DNA of 34,000 nucleotides, from the NCBI GenBank assembly GCA_012520725.1, contig JAAYNQ010000036.1, forward strand, positions 1-34,000, given 5' to 3'. The position numbers and the translations under genes are program-made. The notes below the pieces were generated by a model. The model was not told the DNA's origin. It did not search any database and was given only the letters and a program-made list of their open reading frames with translations. Source of the stretch: Syntrophomonadaceae bacterium. Its GTDB lineage: Bacteria; Bacillota; Syntrophomonadia; Syntrophomonadales; Syntrophomonadaceae. Of this stretch, positions 1 to 8,114 are shown one piece after another (position 1 is the first letter of the stretch; each line of letters opens with the position of its first letter).

Positions 1-54
1 CATCATCTTTTTCACAATAGAGTACTTGAACTTATCACTATATTTAGCCATCAT
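1..54 (-). CDS. IS3-family OrfA-like transposase, N-terminal fragment
   Basis: Eighteen codons are visible on the minus strand, reading MMAKYSDKFKYSIVKKMM, and the gene continues beyond the window edge. The start is supported by AGAGGAG five to six bases upstream. The peptide resembles the extreme N-terminus of the small helix-turn-helix OrfA proteins of IS3/IS150-type elements, which typically open with a K-Y-S-x-E/D-F-K motif. OrfA binds the element's terminal repeats and is normally joined to the OrfB integrase by programmed frameshifting. The call rests on this short peptide and on the IS-like end at 122. The catalytic part is outside the window, so activity cannot be judged. Confidence 0.5.
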   Translation of the reverse strand, partial: MMAKYSDKFKYSIVKKMM

Positions 55-122
55 TTCACTCCTCTGTGTCTGTAATGCTTACTATACTTTTAATAGAGCT
101 CCATGACAACTATTTTGACACA
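1..122 (-). mobile_element. IS3-like insertion sequence, left end (partial)
   Basis: The minus strand begins TGTGTCAAAATAGTTGTC at position 122, which resembles the TG-starting terminal inverted repeat of IS3-family elements. It is followed by a short leader, an AGAGGAG ribosome binding site and the first codons of a transposase-like ORF that runs off the window at position 1. The exact boundary at 122 is inferred from the TG end, because the other end of the element is not visible. The element stops about 90 bases upstream of the LexA-controlled promoter, so that promoter appears undisturbed. Confidence 0.5.
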
Positions 123-209
123 GGGGGGGTTCTTGCATGTGTAAGCATTTTTCTTCAGGGAAGATTTAATTTTGCATCCTGTAATTTAATGGAAAACAAG
201 ATAAGCTTA

Positions 210-236
210 TTGACCGAACATATGTTCTGTTATACT
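210..236 (+). promoter_or_regulatory. Probable SOS promoter of the imuB-like/dnaE2 cassette
   Basis: TTGACC at 210-215 serves as a -35 box and TATACT at 231-236 as a -10 box, spaced by 15 bases; TACTAT at 233-238 would give the more usual 17. A LexA-type palindrome occupies the spacer, so LexA binding would directly block RNA polymerase. The predicted transcript has a leader of roughly 155 bases before the first gene at 401. Confidence 0.55.
215..228. promoter_or_regulatory. LexA (DinR-type) SOS box
   Basis: The sequence CGAACATATGTTCT matches the Gram-positive LexA consensus CGAACRNRYGTTYG at 13 of 14 positions; only the last base differs. It lies between the -35 and -10 boxes of the promoter for the Y-family/DnaE2 cassette. 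LexA control is established for imuB/dnaE2 cassettes in other bacteria. Control here is inferred from the motif. Confidence 0.75.
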
Positions 237-400
237 ATTGTTAATACAATAAAAGATCCCTAATCCAAAAGTTATCAGCAGCTTTGGATGCCTAAAGATC
301 CGTTTGCTGCCGGAAGGGGGCTAGCAGGCTGGATCACATCCCAATCAATTTTGCCTGGCTTTCTGCAGTGGGGATCAATAAAAAGTAATGGTGAGAAAAG

Positions 401-1429
401 ATGCGTCGAATCATTTATTTGAAAACTGGCTTCCCCTTAGCGGAAGAAGTATTGGAAGAATGCAGTATATATACTCCCTTGGTAGAACCCCAAGGGGACT
501 CAAGTCTGTTCTGTGATCTCAGTGGATGCGGTCCCACCCTGGATATAATAAAGTCCATAGTAGGGAAACATTATCACTTGACGGGTCGACCTGCTCAGCT
601 AGCTCTGGCCTCCTCTCGCCTGGTAGCCGAAAACGCTCTGGGGCGAAGTCAGCTGCCCCGGTCCAGGGTATACCGGAAAATAAAAACCCGGGAAGCTATA
701 ATCTTAGAAGTGCTACCGGGCCTGGAAGCGGAGTTTATCTCATCTATTCCCCTGTCAGAGTTTACTGCCATTAGCCTTAAGGAAGCCAGAAAGCTGGAAC
801 GGGCAGGGCTATCTACCGTAGGAGAGTTAAAAACCCTGGGGACCGAAAGGATGATAGCTCTACTGGGTAAAAGGGGAGTGGATCTGCTCCGCCAGCTTCA
901 GGGGATTGACGACAGGCCGATTTTAGGACTCTATCCTCCTCGGAAAATATCCTATCCCCTGCTTTTTAATCCCGGCAGTGAGGCCATAAATGATCTTCAG
1001 ATGAAGGAAGCGGGCCGGGTTTTACAGGCTTTGCTGGAGAAAAGGCATTCCGCTTGTGCTCATATAACTCTGGAACTCAAGGTGAAAGATAGCTTGATCA
1101 GGAAAGAACGCAGGCTTAAAGGAGCAGAATGCCGGGGGAAAGTTTTGTCAGCGGCTTTCATGGAGATGTTTCAAAAGGCAGAATTGGAATACCCTCCGGA
1201 GGAGGGGACAATTGTATTATCAGAATTATCACCCTTGGAATGGCAGGAAGCAGATCTTTTTTCCCTTTTGCCCCGGGAGAGAAACGGATGCAAATGGCGA
1301 GTGGAAAAGACCATAGAAAAATTGGATATTCGCTTTCCCGGCCAGATAAGCTGGGGGAAGGAAGAGGGCAGGAGAGAAAAAGTATTGGCCTATTTTGATC
1401 CTTGGCGCCTGAACCCAATCACTCATTAG
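401..1429 (+). CDS. ImuB-like Y-family polymerase homologue (catalytically degenerate)
   Basis: The protein has 342 residues and resembles ImuB/DinB-type Y-family proteins from the palm onward. The line TPLVEPQGDSSLFCDLSG (25-42) sits where active polymerases carry S-I-D-E-A, so the catalytic Asp-Glu pair is absent. Residues 126-150 (KEARKLERAGLSTVGELK) form a helix-hairpin-helix-like segment, followed by a little-finger-like region. QEADLF at 282-287 fits the beta-clamp motif QxxDLF. About 90 N-terminal residues carrying the first catalytic Asp and the fingers are missing relative to Pol IV. No plausible coding extension was found upstream, where a LexA box and promoter lie. By analogy with ImuB, it probably recruits the downstream DnaE2-type polymerase to the clamp during the SOS response. 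Confidence 0.75.
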   Translation: MRRIIYLKTGFPLAEEVLEECSIYTPLVEPQGDSSLFCDLSGCGPTLDIIKSIVGKHYHLTGRPAQLALASSRLVAENALGRSQLPRSRVYRKIKTREAIILEVLPGLEAEFISSIPLSEFTAISLKEARKLERAGLSTVGELKTLGTERMIALLGKRGVDLLRQLQGIDDRPILGLYPPRKISYPLLFNPGSEAINDLQMKEAGRVLQALLEKRHSACAHITLELKVKDSLIRKERRLKGAECRGKVLSAAFMEMFQKAELEYPPEEGTIVLSELSPLEWQEADLFSLLPRERNGCKWRVEKTIEKLDIRFPGQISWGKEEGRREKVLAYFDPWRLNPITH

Positions 1430-1444
1430 CAAGCAGGTGAAGCC

Positions 1445-1687
1445 ATGAACAAGTCAGATAAATTGAAAGTACAATGCAGGGAGTTTGATCAACCGGTCTT
1501 TATAGAAATCAAAGAGCGAGTGATTAAAGTTGAAGAGATTTTGGAATCCTGGCACGATACCGGATGCTGGTGGGAAGGGGAAAGCGAAAAGGTGTTTTAT
1601 CGCCTTTACTGTCAGGATGGAGGCATAAGGGAGATATTCCAGGACCTCTCTTCCGGCCAATGGTTTTTATATCGGATATATGACTGA
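1445..1687 (+). CDS. DUF6504-like small protein of the mutagenesis cassette
   Basis: This 80-residue protein lies 15 bases after the ImuB-like gene. An upstream GCAGGTGAAGCC can serve as ribosome binding site. The sequence is rich in beta-strand-like segments and ends SSGQWFLYRIYD. That pattern (VxRVLExW...GxWW...YYRL...DLxSGxWFLxRIYD) resembles the DUF6504 family, which is often encoded beside or fused to ImuB/DnaE2 genes. Here the matching parts are VEEILESWHDTGCWWEGE (about 29-46) and the C-terminal motif. No enzymatic motif or membrane segment is seen. Its place between the polymerase-like protein and DnaE2 suggests a structural or recruiting role in the mutasome, possibly filling the position of ImuA, which is absent. 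The function is not established; the family assignment is from memory of the motif. Confidence 0.65.
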   Translation: MNKSDKLKVQCREFDQPVFIEIKERVIKVEEILESWHDTGCWWEGESEKVFYRLYCQDGGIREIFQDLSSGQWFLYRIYD

Positions 1688-1733
1688 GGGTGCTTGTCCC
1701 CGGGGCACCCGGTCTGCATTGGAGGCGAAGCGG

Positions 1734-4700
1734 ATGGATTTTGTGTCATTGCATAGTCATAGTCCCTTTTCGTTTCTGGATGGAGCCAGCCGTATTGAAG
1801 AGCTGGTAAATAGGGCAGCGGAATTGGATATGCCGGCCCTGGCCATCACCGATCATGATAATCTCTGTGGGGCGGTAAAATTCTACAAAGGGGCCCGGAA
1901 AGCAGGGATCAAGCCCATACAGGGGGTGGAAATCACCATGGAAGGCGGCTTTCACCTGACCCTCCTGGCTCGCAGTCCCCGGGCTTATGCTTCGCTGTGT
2001 TCATTGCTTACCCGCTCCCACCTGGATAATCCCCGGGGTGAGCCGGCAGCGGCTTTTACAGGATTGAAAGAGCTAAAGGAGGTAATAGTCTTATCCGGTT
2101 GTCGGCAGGGTGAAATCAACCAGCTTATACTGCAGGGCCAGTATAAAAAGGCCTGCCGGCGAGCCAGGGAGTATTTGGGTATTCTGGGCCGGGAGAATTT
2201 CTATATTGAGCTGCAGGGAGGCTGTTTGCCCGGGGACTCTTTCATCAACCGGCGCTTGTACCAACTGGCCCAAGACCTGGATATAGAAATGGTGGCCAGC
2301 AACAATGTTCATTACGCCTGTCATCAGGACTTTATAATCCATGATCTTCTGACTTGCATCCGTACCCTCACCCGGGTCCAGGATATACACCCCCGGCGCC
2401 CTTTAAACGGGGAAAACTATCTTAAACCCACCCCGGAGATGAAAAAGCTTTTCGCCGGTTATCCTAAAGCAGTGGAAAATACCAGGCGTATAGCGGAAGA
2501 ATGCCAAAGGGTGTTTGAGGATAATCAAGTCCACTTGCCCGCTTATTCAGAGCGAAAAGGGGAGACTTCGGGGCAGATGTTAAAGAGGCTGGTTTTCGAA
2601 GGAGCCAGGAGGCGTTATGGAAGGATCAATGGAAGGGTGCGGGAACGCCTGGATAGGGAAATTGAGGTAATAGAAAAACTGGGTTTTGCCGACTATTTTT
2701 TGGTGGTGGCGGATGTAGCCCGCTATGCCCGCAGCCGGGGGATACGTTACGCTGGACGCGGTTCGGCAGCTGATTCACTGGTGGTTTACTGCCTTTATAT
2801 ATCAGAGGTGGATTCACTGGCCAGAGGCCTTTTGTTTGAGCGCTTTATGAGTCCGGAAAGAAAGGGCTTGCCGGATATCGATATAGATTTTGAATCAGCT
2901 TACCGGGATGAAGTGATTGATTATGTTTACCAGCGTTATGGTGAAGAACGGGTAGCCCGGGTAGCCACCTATAATACCTTCCAGGCTCGTTCCGCTGTGA
3001 GGGAACTGGGCAAGGCCCTGGGGGTTAGCGAAGCAGAGTTGGATCCCATAGCCAAAAGACTGCCCCATACTCATGCCGATAAGCTGCGGCAGGTTTTGAG
3101 TACCCTGCCCGAGTTAAAAAACAGCCCCTTACAGGAGGAAAGATTTCAATTATTGCTGGAACTTAGTGAGAAAATAGCCGGCTTTCCCCGCTTTTTAGGC
3201 ACTCATTTAGGAGGAGTGGTAATAAGCGACGTACCTTTGCTGACCCTGACTCCACTGCAGAAATCGGCCTTGGGGCCAATCATAACCCAGTTCGACAAGG
3301 ATGATGTAGAAGAATTGGGTCTGGCCAAATTGGACCTGCTGCCCCTGCGCACCCTGGGGGTTATAAGTGATGCGGCCCGCTATATTAAAGAATCCGGGCA
3401 GGTATTTGATTATGGCACTATCCCTCTGGACGATCAGGCCAGTTATGAAATGATCAACCAGGGTGACACTATAGGCGTCTTCCAGTTGGAGAGTCCGGCC
3501 CAGAGGGCTTTGCAGTCCCATTTTAATGCCAGGCATATGGAAGACATGGTAGCCAGTATGGCCCTAATCAGGCCGGGCCCCATTAAAGGAAATATGGTAG
3601 AACCATATATTGCCCGCCGGCAGGGCCAGGAAGAAGTCTCTTACCTGCACCCGCGCTTAAAACCTATACTGGAGAAAACTTACGGGGTAGTGCTTTTCCA
3701 GGAGCAGGTTATTGAGATTGCTACCGCTATTGCCGGATTCAATCCCGGGGAGGCTGATCGCTTACGCCGGGTAATGACCAATGCCCGTTCGGAAAAAGTG
3801 ATGCAGGAAATTGGGGCTGAATTTATAGAGAAGGCTCAAAAGAATGGGATAGATGGAGACCTGGCCCGGGAGATATTTGCCTGTATACGGGGATATGCCA
3901 GCTATGGTTTCTGCGAGGCCCATGCAGCTGCCTTTGCTACCACCAGCTTTAAGACCGCCTATATGCTCAAGCATTATCCAGCCGAGTACTACACCGCAAT
4001 TCTGAATAATCAACCTATGGGCTTTTACCCCCCATATATTATCTGCAGCGAAGCCCGGCGCCGGGGGATAGCCATATTGGGGCCGGATGTAAATGCCAGT
4101 GAAAGCAATTTTAAGACTGAAGGTAAAAAAGCTATAAGGGTAGGGCTGAAACAGGTGCGGGGTATAAGCCGTAATGAGCTGCGGCATATAGCTGAGGAAC
4201 GCAGCCGGGGAGTCTTTAAAAGCCCCCAGGAATTTATGGAACGCAGCCGGGTCAATCGGGATGTGATGGAAAATTTGATTAAATGCGGAGCCCTGGACAG
4301 TTTATGCCCAAACCGCCGGCAGATGCTGGTGGAAGTACCCCTTTGGATGGAAAAGCTGCAAAAGCAAGACCGGGGGGAACAGCCTCTCTTTGAAAACCAT
4401 CCGGGAGGGCAAGTGGATGATTTTAAAGACTGGGAAAAAGAGGCCTGGGAACGGGAAATACTGGGCTTGGACCTAAACAGTCATTTTATGGCTAGAATGC
4501 GGGCGGAACTGAGCCGGCGCCATATATATTCCAGTAAAGAAGTGAAAAACTTACCCGCAGGTAAAATGGTGCAAATAGCCGGAACCCTTTTCCGGCCTCA
4601 CCGTCCCCCCACCCGCAGTGGCAAAATAGTAGTTTTCTTTTCTTTGGTGGATGAATTCGGCCTAATCGATGTCAGCCTTTTTGAAGACCTTTATATGCAA

Positions 4701-4814
4701 TACGGAGATTTCATATTCGGTGAACAAAGAGCTCCCTTGCTGGTAAAGGGAAGAATTCAGCGCCGGGGAAATGGAGTCAGTATAATGGCCCAAAAAATCT
4801 CCTTCCTTGGTTAG
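1734..4814 (+). CDS. dnaE2: Error-prone DNA polymerase DnaE2-type (Pol III alpha family)
   Basis: This 1,026-residue C-family polymerase is close in length to DnaE2 and shorter than housekeeping DnaE. An N-terminal PHP domain starts with LHSHSPFSFLDGA and keeps H-x-H, DHD and NNVHY metal-site residues. The catalytic aspartates are in PDIDIDF (380-386) and KLD (Asp534), with GVFQLES further on and a C-terminal OB fold from about residue 944. An ATG at 1680 overlaps the previous gene, but the ATG at 1734 is preferred because GGAGG lies nine bases upstream and the PHP domain begins right after it. Downstream of an ImuB-like gene and a LexA box, it is the likely translesion polymerase of an SOS mutasome. 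It could instead be a second replicative DnaE, but the length and context favour DnaE2. Confidence 0.85.
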   Translation: MDFVSLHSHSPFSFLDGASRIEELVNRAAELDMPALAITDHDNLCGAVKFYKGARKAGIKPIQGVEITMEGGFHLTLLARSPRAYASLCSLLTRSHLDNPRGEPAAAFTGLKELKEVIVLSGCRQGEINQLILQGQYKKACRRAREYLGILGRENFYIELQGGCLPGDSFINRRLYQLAQDLDIEMVASNNVHYACHQDFIIHDLLTCIRTLTRVQDIHPRRPLNGENYLKPTPEMKKLFAGYPKAVENTRRIAEECQRVFEDNQVHLPAYSERKGETSGQMLKRLVFEGARRRYGRINGRVRERLDREIEVIEKLGFADYFLVVADVARYARSRGIRYAGRGSAADSLVVYCLYISEVDSLARGLLFERFMSPERKGLPDIDIDFESAYRDEVIDYVYQRYGEERVARVATYNTFQARSAVRELGKALGVSEAELDPIAKRLPHTHADKLRQVLSTLPELKNSPLQEERFQLLLELSEKIAGFPRFLGTHLGGVVISDVPLLTLTPLQKSALGPIITQFDKDDVEELGLAKLDLLPLRTLGVISDAARYIKESGQVFDYGTIPLDDQASYEMINQGDTIGVFQLESPAQRALQSHFNARHMEDMVASMALIRPGPIKGNMVEPYIARRQGQEEVSYLHPRLKPILEKTYGVVLFQEQVIEIATAIAGFNPGEADRLRRVMTNARSEKVMQEIGAEFIEKAQKNGIDGDLAREIFACIRGYASYGFCEAHAAAFATTSFKTAYMLKHYPAEYYTAILNNQPMGFYPPYIICSEARRRGIAILGPDVNASESNFKTEGKKAIRVGLKQVRGISRNELRHIAEERSRGVFKSPQEFMERSRVNRDVMENLIKCGALDSLCPNRRQMLVEVPLWMEKLQKQDRGEQPLFENHPGGQVDDFKDWEKEAWEREILGLDLNSHFMARMRAELSRRHIYSSKEVKNLPAGKMVQIAGTLFRPHRPPTRSGKIVVFFSLVDEFGLIDVSLFEDLYMQYGDFIFGEQRAPLLVKGRIQRRGNGVSIMAQKISFLG

Positions 4815-5038
4815 GAAAACAGAGGCGGCGCTTCTCCTGGCTTGAAAAGTGAAAAGAAGGATTTTATAATCAGGTGTGGAATATCAAGTTATTCATAAGG
4901 AAAGTTCTAAAAATATTGCCTAAACGGAGAATATCAGGTACGGGCTTATAATTAAGGCTCTGAATGTTAATTATTATTATAGCTAAATAGAGCTGGTTGC
5001 CGGGATGCAGTCAGTTTTTAAAGGAGGATATACAGCTT

Positions 5039-6778
5039 ATGAAACAGGACAGTAGTTTAACCAATCCCGCTAGCGGTCCGGAGGAAAAGAATAAATCCCC
5101 TATGGATTTGCCCAGCAATTTTATTCAGGATATTATCAGTGCTGATTTGAAAGCAGGAAAAAACCAGGGGAGAGTTCATACTCGTTTTCCCCCCGAGCCT
5201 AATGGCTACCTGCACATTGGACATGCCAAGTCTATCTGTCTAAATTTTGGTTTGGCCCAGGCCAATGGCGGTTTATGCAATTTGCGCTTTGATGATACTA
5301 ATCCCAGTAAAGAGGAAGTTGAGTTCGTGGATTCAATTATGAACGATGTGCGTTGGCTGGGATTTGATTGGGAGGAACGCCTTTATTATGCCTCAGACTA
5401 TTTTGAGCAGCTTTATGAATGGGCTGTGCAGCTTATCAAAGATGGGAAAGCATACGTATGTGATTTGAATGCCGAGGAGATTAGAGCTTACCGTGGCACT
5501 TTAACTGAAGCCGGGCGGGAAAGTCCTTATCGTAACCGCTCAGTAGAGGAAAACCTGGATCTCTTTCAACGTATGCGAGCAGGAGAGTTTGAGGAAGGTT
5601 CCCGGGTATTAAGAGCCAAAATCGATATGGCCTCTCCTAATTTAAATATGCGGGATCCGGTGTTATACCGGATATTAAAGCAAGCCCATCATAGAACCGG
5701 TAATAAATGGATGATTTATCCCATGTATGACTACGCCCATCCCCTCTCCGATGCTATTGAGGCCATAACTCATTCCATCTGTACCCTGGAATTTGCAGAT
5801 CACCGTCCTTTGTATGACTGGTTTATTGATAACGTTAAACCGGAGTACACACCGCGGCAATATGAATTTGCCCGTTTGAATTTAAGTTATACCGTTATGA
5901 GCAAAAGAAAGCTGCGGGCTCTGGTAGAACAAGGATATGTAAAGGGATGGGATGATCCCCGTATGCCTACCATATCAGGATTAAGGCGACGAGGATATAC
6001 TCCCGAAGCTATTAAAGATTTCTGTGAGCGGATTGGAGTAGCCAAAAGAGACAGTACGGTGGACATAGCATTATTGGAATATTGTATCAGGGAAGATCTT
6101 AACCGGCGGGCCGATCGTGTTATGGCGGTTTTGCGTCCATTAAAAATAGTCATAGAAAACTACCCGGAAGGGCAGACAGAGTGGTTGGATATCGAGAATA
6201 ATCCGGAAAATCCGGATAGTGGAAGCCGGAAGATACCTTTTGAACGGGAACTGTATATAGAGCAGGAAGATTTCATGGAAGATCCGCCCCGCAAATTCTT
6301 CCGGCTGGCTCCGGGGCGGGAAGTCAGATTGAAAGGAGCCTATATAATTAAGTGCGAAGCAGTGATAAAAGATGAAGAGAGCGGGGAGATTATAGAACTG
6401 CGTTGCAGCTATGATCCAGATACCAAAAGCGGTGGTCCCGCAGCAGGCCGCAAGGTAAAAGGGACTTTGCATTGGGTGGCAGTCAGCAAGGCTGTAAAGG
6501 CAGAGGTGCGCCTTTATGATCATCTTTTTGCTTGCGAAAACCCCGATGATGAGGAGGAGGGTAAAGATTTTACCCAGAACCTGAATCCCAACTCCTTATT
6601 GGTGCTCAATAACTGTATGCTGGAAGCAGGCCTGGAAGGGGTAAAGGCTGGAGAACGCTTCCAGTTCCTGCGCCAGGGATATTTTGTAGTTGATCTGGAT
6701 AGCAAGAACGATAACCTGGTATTCAATCGCATTGTTCCCCTGCGGGACAGTTGGGCCAAAATTCAAAAAAAAGGCTAA
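5039..6778 (+). CDS. glnS: Glutaminyl-tRNA synthetase
   Basis: This 579-residue class I synthetase charges tRNA-Gln with glutamine in the cytoplasm. The ATP-binding HIGH motif is at 59-62 within [12 protein letters not shown], and the second motif is MSKRK at 287-291, which corresponds to KMSKS. The C-terminal half forms the two anticodon-binding beta-barrels typical of Gln[19 protein letters not shown] and the absence of glutamate-type features separate it from GltX. The start at 5039 follows AAGGAGG by 11 bases; an in-frame TTG at 4997 would add 14 residues but lacks a good site. No T-box leader was seen in the 224 bases upstream. Many Firmicutes use GatCAB instead, so a direct GlnRS is a lineage-restricted trait. 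Confidence 0.95.
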   Translation: MKQDSSLTNPASGPEEKNKSPMDLPSNFIQDIISADLKAGKNQGRVHTRFPPEPNGYLHIGHAKSICLNFGLAQANGGLCNLRFDDTNPSKEEVEFVDSIMNDVRWLGFDWEERLYYASDYFEQLYEWAVQLIKDGKAYVCDLNAEEIRAYRGTLTEAGRESPYRNRSVEENLDLFQRMRAGEFEEGSRVLRAKIDMASPNLNMRDPVLYRILKQAHHRTGNKWMIYPMYDYAHPLSDAIEAITHSICTLEFADHRPLYDWFIDNVKPEYTPRQYEFARLNLSYTVMSKRKLRALVEQGYVKGWDDPRMPTISGLRRRGYTPEAIKDFCERIGVAKRDSTVDIALLEYCIREDLNRRADRVMAVLRPLKIVIENYPEGQTEWLDIENNPENPDSGSRKIPFERELYIEQEDFMEDPPRKFFRLAPGREVRLKGAYIIKCEAVIKDEESGEIIELRCSYDPDTKSGGPAAGRKVKGTLHWVAVSKAVKAEVRLYDHLFACENPDDEEEGKDFTQNLNPNSLLVLNNCMLEAGLEGVKAGERFQFLRQGYFVVDLDSKNDNLVFNRIVPLRDSWAKIQKKG

Positions 6779-6820
6779 GTAGTTGGCCCTATAAAGCCTG
6801 TCCAGAAAAGAGGTGTGATG

Positions 6821-7057
6821 ATGAGTGAGTGTGAAACACTTAGTAAAATGCTTGATGAAATATTAAGGGAAATAAAAGTCTTGGATCATAGGCTGAGCAA
6901 TATGGAAAACCAGTTTGGGTTAATAAAAAGGGATATAGAATCTCTGGATAGCAGTATGGGTGAAATAGAAGAGAATATAAGCAGTATTAATGATACGGTA
7001 AGTACTATTGAAGTTAATATCAACAGCATGGTACTGGATTCCTTAAACGACCTATAA
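6821..7057 (+). CDS. Small coiled-coil protein of unknown function
   Basis: This 78-residue acidic protein is dominated by heptad-like repeats: KMLDEILREIKVLDHRLSNM at the N-terminus, then repeated IESLDSSMGEIEENISSI-type segments with hydrophobic residues at a and d positions. That pattern predicts one long helix that forms a coiled-coil oligomer. There is no cysteine cluster, signal peptide or membrane segment apart from a mildly hydrophobic end. GTG (6815), ATG (6818) and ATG (6821) compete as starts; 6821 is chosen because AGAGG then sits seven bases upstream. It follows glnS by 42 bases and may be read through from it. An AT-rich hairpin downstream probably ends the transcript. I do not recognise the family. 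Confidence 0.6.
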   Translation: MSECETLSKMLDEILREIKVLDHRLSNMENQFGLIKRDIESLDSSMGEIEENISSINDTVSTIEVNINSMVLDSLNDL

Positions 7058-7141
7058 GTAAATGCTAAAAGAAGTATTGGAAATGGCTGATCCCCAATGT
7101 AATTCTTAATGACTTATATTAATATTAAGAATCATTCATAC

Positions 7142-7184
7142 AAAATATACCATGAGCAAGCGGTTAAGGCTAATGGTATATTTT
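7142..7184 (+). terminator. AT-rich hairpin, possible terminator of the coiled-coil gene
   Basis: AAAATATACCAT (7142-7153) and ATGGTATATTTT (7173-7184) are perfect 12-base inverted repeats with a 19-base loop that contains a further AGC/GCT pairing. The right arm ends in four T residues, so the structure could act as a weak bidirectional terminator. The low GC content of the stem makes this uncertain. A smaller inverted repeat, ATTCTTAAT / ATTAAGAAT, lies just upstream at 7102-7132. Confidence 0.4.
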
Positions 7185-7211
7185 CACGTATAATAGGGAA
7201 GTATTTAAGCT

Positions 7212-7237
7212 GAACTGACTTGACATCAAGTCAGTTC
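7212..7237. promoter_or_regulatory. Perfect 12-bp inverted repeat upstream of the zinc-ribbon gene
   Basis: GAACTGACTTGA and TCAAGTCAGTTC form a perfect palindrome separated by CA. The near-zero spacer and lack of a T run fit a protein-binding operator or cruciform better than a terminator. It ends about 90 bases before the zinc-ribbon gene. No regulator that would bind it is identified in the window. Confidence 0.4.
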
Positions 7238-7329
7238 TAAATTATATTTAACAGGCATTGACCCATTATTCTTCTTATATGAAGAAAGAAGTAAGGGGTA
7301 GATTTCCAGAAAGGGGATAATTAAAAAAT

Positions 7330-7638
7330 ATGGAAGACAAGTATTTAGTTTGCAAGGACTGCGGAGAAGAATTCTTATTTTCGGTATCGGAACAGGAGTT
7401 TTATAAAGAAAAGGGCTTCGAAAATGAACCTGGCCGGTGCAGAGATTGCAGAAAGGCTCGCAAGCAGTCACGTGGTAACAGTGGAGGCGGTAGTGGACAG
7501 AGATTTCGGGAGGACCGTCCGATGTTTAAGGCCGTATGTGCCGAGTGCGGAGAGGAGACCACAGTCCCCTTTGAACCGAGTGGAGATAGACCCATTTACT
7601 GCAGGGGTTGCTTTAACAACAGGAGAAACCGGTACTAA
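7330..7638 (+). CDS. Double zinc-ribbon protein
   Basis: This 102-residue soluble protein has two zinc ribbons. The first is CKDC at residues 8-11 paired with CRDC near 37-40. The second is CAEC near 70 paired with YCRGCF near 90. A glycine, serine and arginine-rich linker of about 20 residues joins them. The first half resembles the widespread VCKDCGxEFxFxxxEQxFYxExGFxNxPxRCxxC zinc-ribbon family, and the second the CxECGxxTxVPFxPxxxRPxYCRxCF family. Such proteins are often annotated only as zinc-ribbon domain proteins; nucleic-acid binding is a guess supported by the basic ends. GGGGATAATTAAAAAAT precedes the start. The gene appears monocistronic and has its own terminator. Confidence 0.75.
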   Translation: MEDKYLVCKDCGEEFLFSVSEQEFYKEKGFENEPGRCRDCRKARKQSRGNSGGGSGQRFREDRPMFKAVCAECGEETTVPFEPSGDRPIYCRGCFNNRRNRY

Positions 7639-7655
7639 GTATATTATCAGACAGG

Positions 7656-7684
7656 AAGAGGCCGACTAAAAAGGCCTCTTTTTT
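7656..7684 (+). terminator. Rho-independent terminator after the zinc-ribbon gene
   Basis: AAGAGGCC (7656-7663) pairs perfectly with GGCCTCTT (7673-7680) and runs into six consecutive T residues. This is a standard intrinsic terminator 18 bases past the stop codon. Confidence 0.9.
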
Positions 7685-7727
7685 GTTTCCCGGTATTTCC
7701 CGGTATTAAGGGATTCCTTGCGGGATT

Positions 7728-7817
7728 GTAGGGGCGGTCTTCGACCGCCCGCGGAATAATGCTAGATATACGGTATTTATTGCCGGCCCCGGGCGGGCGA
7801 CCGCAGCTAGCCCCTAC
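7728..7817. repeat. REPIN A1
   Basis: The left unit is GTAGGGGCGGTCTTCGACCG extended by CCCGC, with stem GGGCGGTC and GACCGCCC. The right unit is the reverse-oriented form ending AGCTAGCCCCTAC. The two GTAG-headed palindromes face each other across 90 bases. Confidence 0.8.
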
Positions 7818-7847
7818 GAGCTACAACGCTATTTTTGCTTGATCTCG

Positions 7848-7873
7848 GGCGGGCCAGCGCAGCTAGCCCCTAC
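7848..7873 (-). repeat. REP unit, TAGC type
   Basis: On the minus strand this reads GTAGGGGCTAGCTGCGCTGG and then CCCGCC. It is a 26-base unit with the GTAG head and an imperfect palindrome. Confidence 0.8.
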
Positions 7874-7905
7874 AGACTTACAACGCTATTTTTTGCTTGA
7901 TCTCG

Positions 7906-7931
7906 GGCGGGCCAGCGCAGCTAGCCCCTAC
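7906..7931 (-). repeat. REP unit, TAGC type
   Basis: This is identical in type and orientation to the unit 58 bases upstream and shares the same TTTTGCTTGATCTC flank. Confidence 0.8.
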
Positions 7932-7968
7932 GGTTTATCCTGGTATTAAGGGATTCCTTGCGGGGACT

Positions 7969-8058
7969 GTAGGGGCGGTCTTCGACCGCCCGCGGAATAA
8001 TGCTAGATATACGGTATTTATTGCCGGCCCCGGGCGGGCGACCGCAGGTCGCCCCTAC
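7969..8058. repeat. REPIN A2
   Basis: This is the second copy of the 90-base REPIN. Its right unit is GGCGACCGCAGGTCGCCCCTAC, a better palindrome than the corresponding unit of copy 1. That suggests replacement or mutation after duplication. Confidence 0.8.
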
Positions 8059-8088
8059 GGTTTACAACGCTATTTTTGCTTGATCTCG

Positions 8089-8114
8089 GGCGGGCCAGCG
8101 CAGCTAGCCCCTAC
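8089..8114 (-). repeat. REP unit, TAGC type
   Basis: This is the last intact unit of the array, in the same orientation as those at 7848 and 7906, with the same upstream spacer. Confidence 0.8.

Noticed and set aside
66-263. 65-codon ORF near the left edge
   Set aside because: It spans the IS end, the promoter and the LexA box and shows no protein-like features.
3762-4187. 141-codon minus-strand ORF inside dnaE2
   Set aside because: It is antisense to conserved polymerase sequence, with no ribosome binding site or motif.
4815-5038. T-box riboswitch upstream of glnS
   Set aside because: The conserved T-box sequence and a terminator stem were not found; only an AT-rich stretch with a TATAAT-like box was seen.
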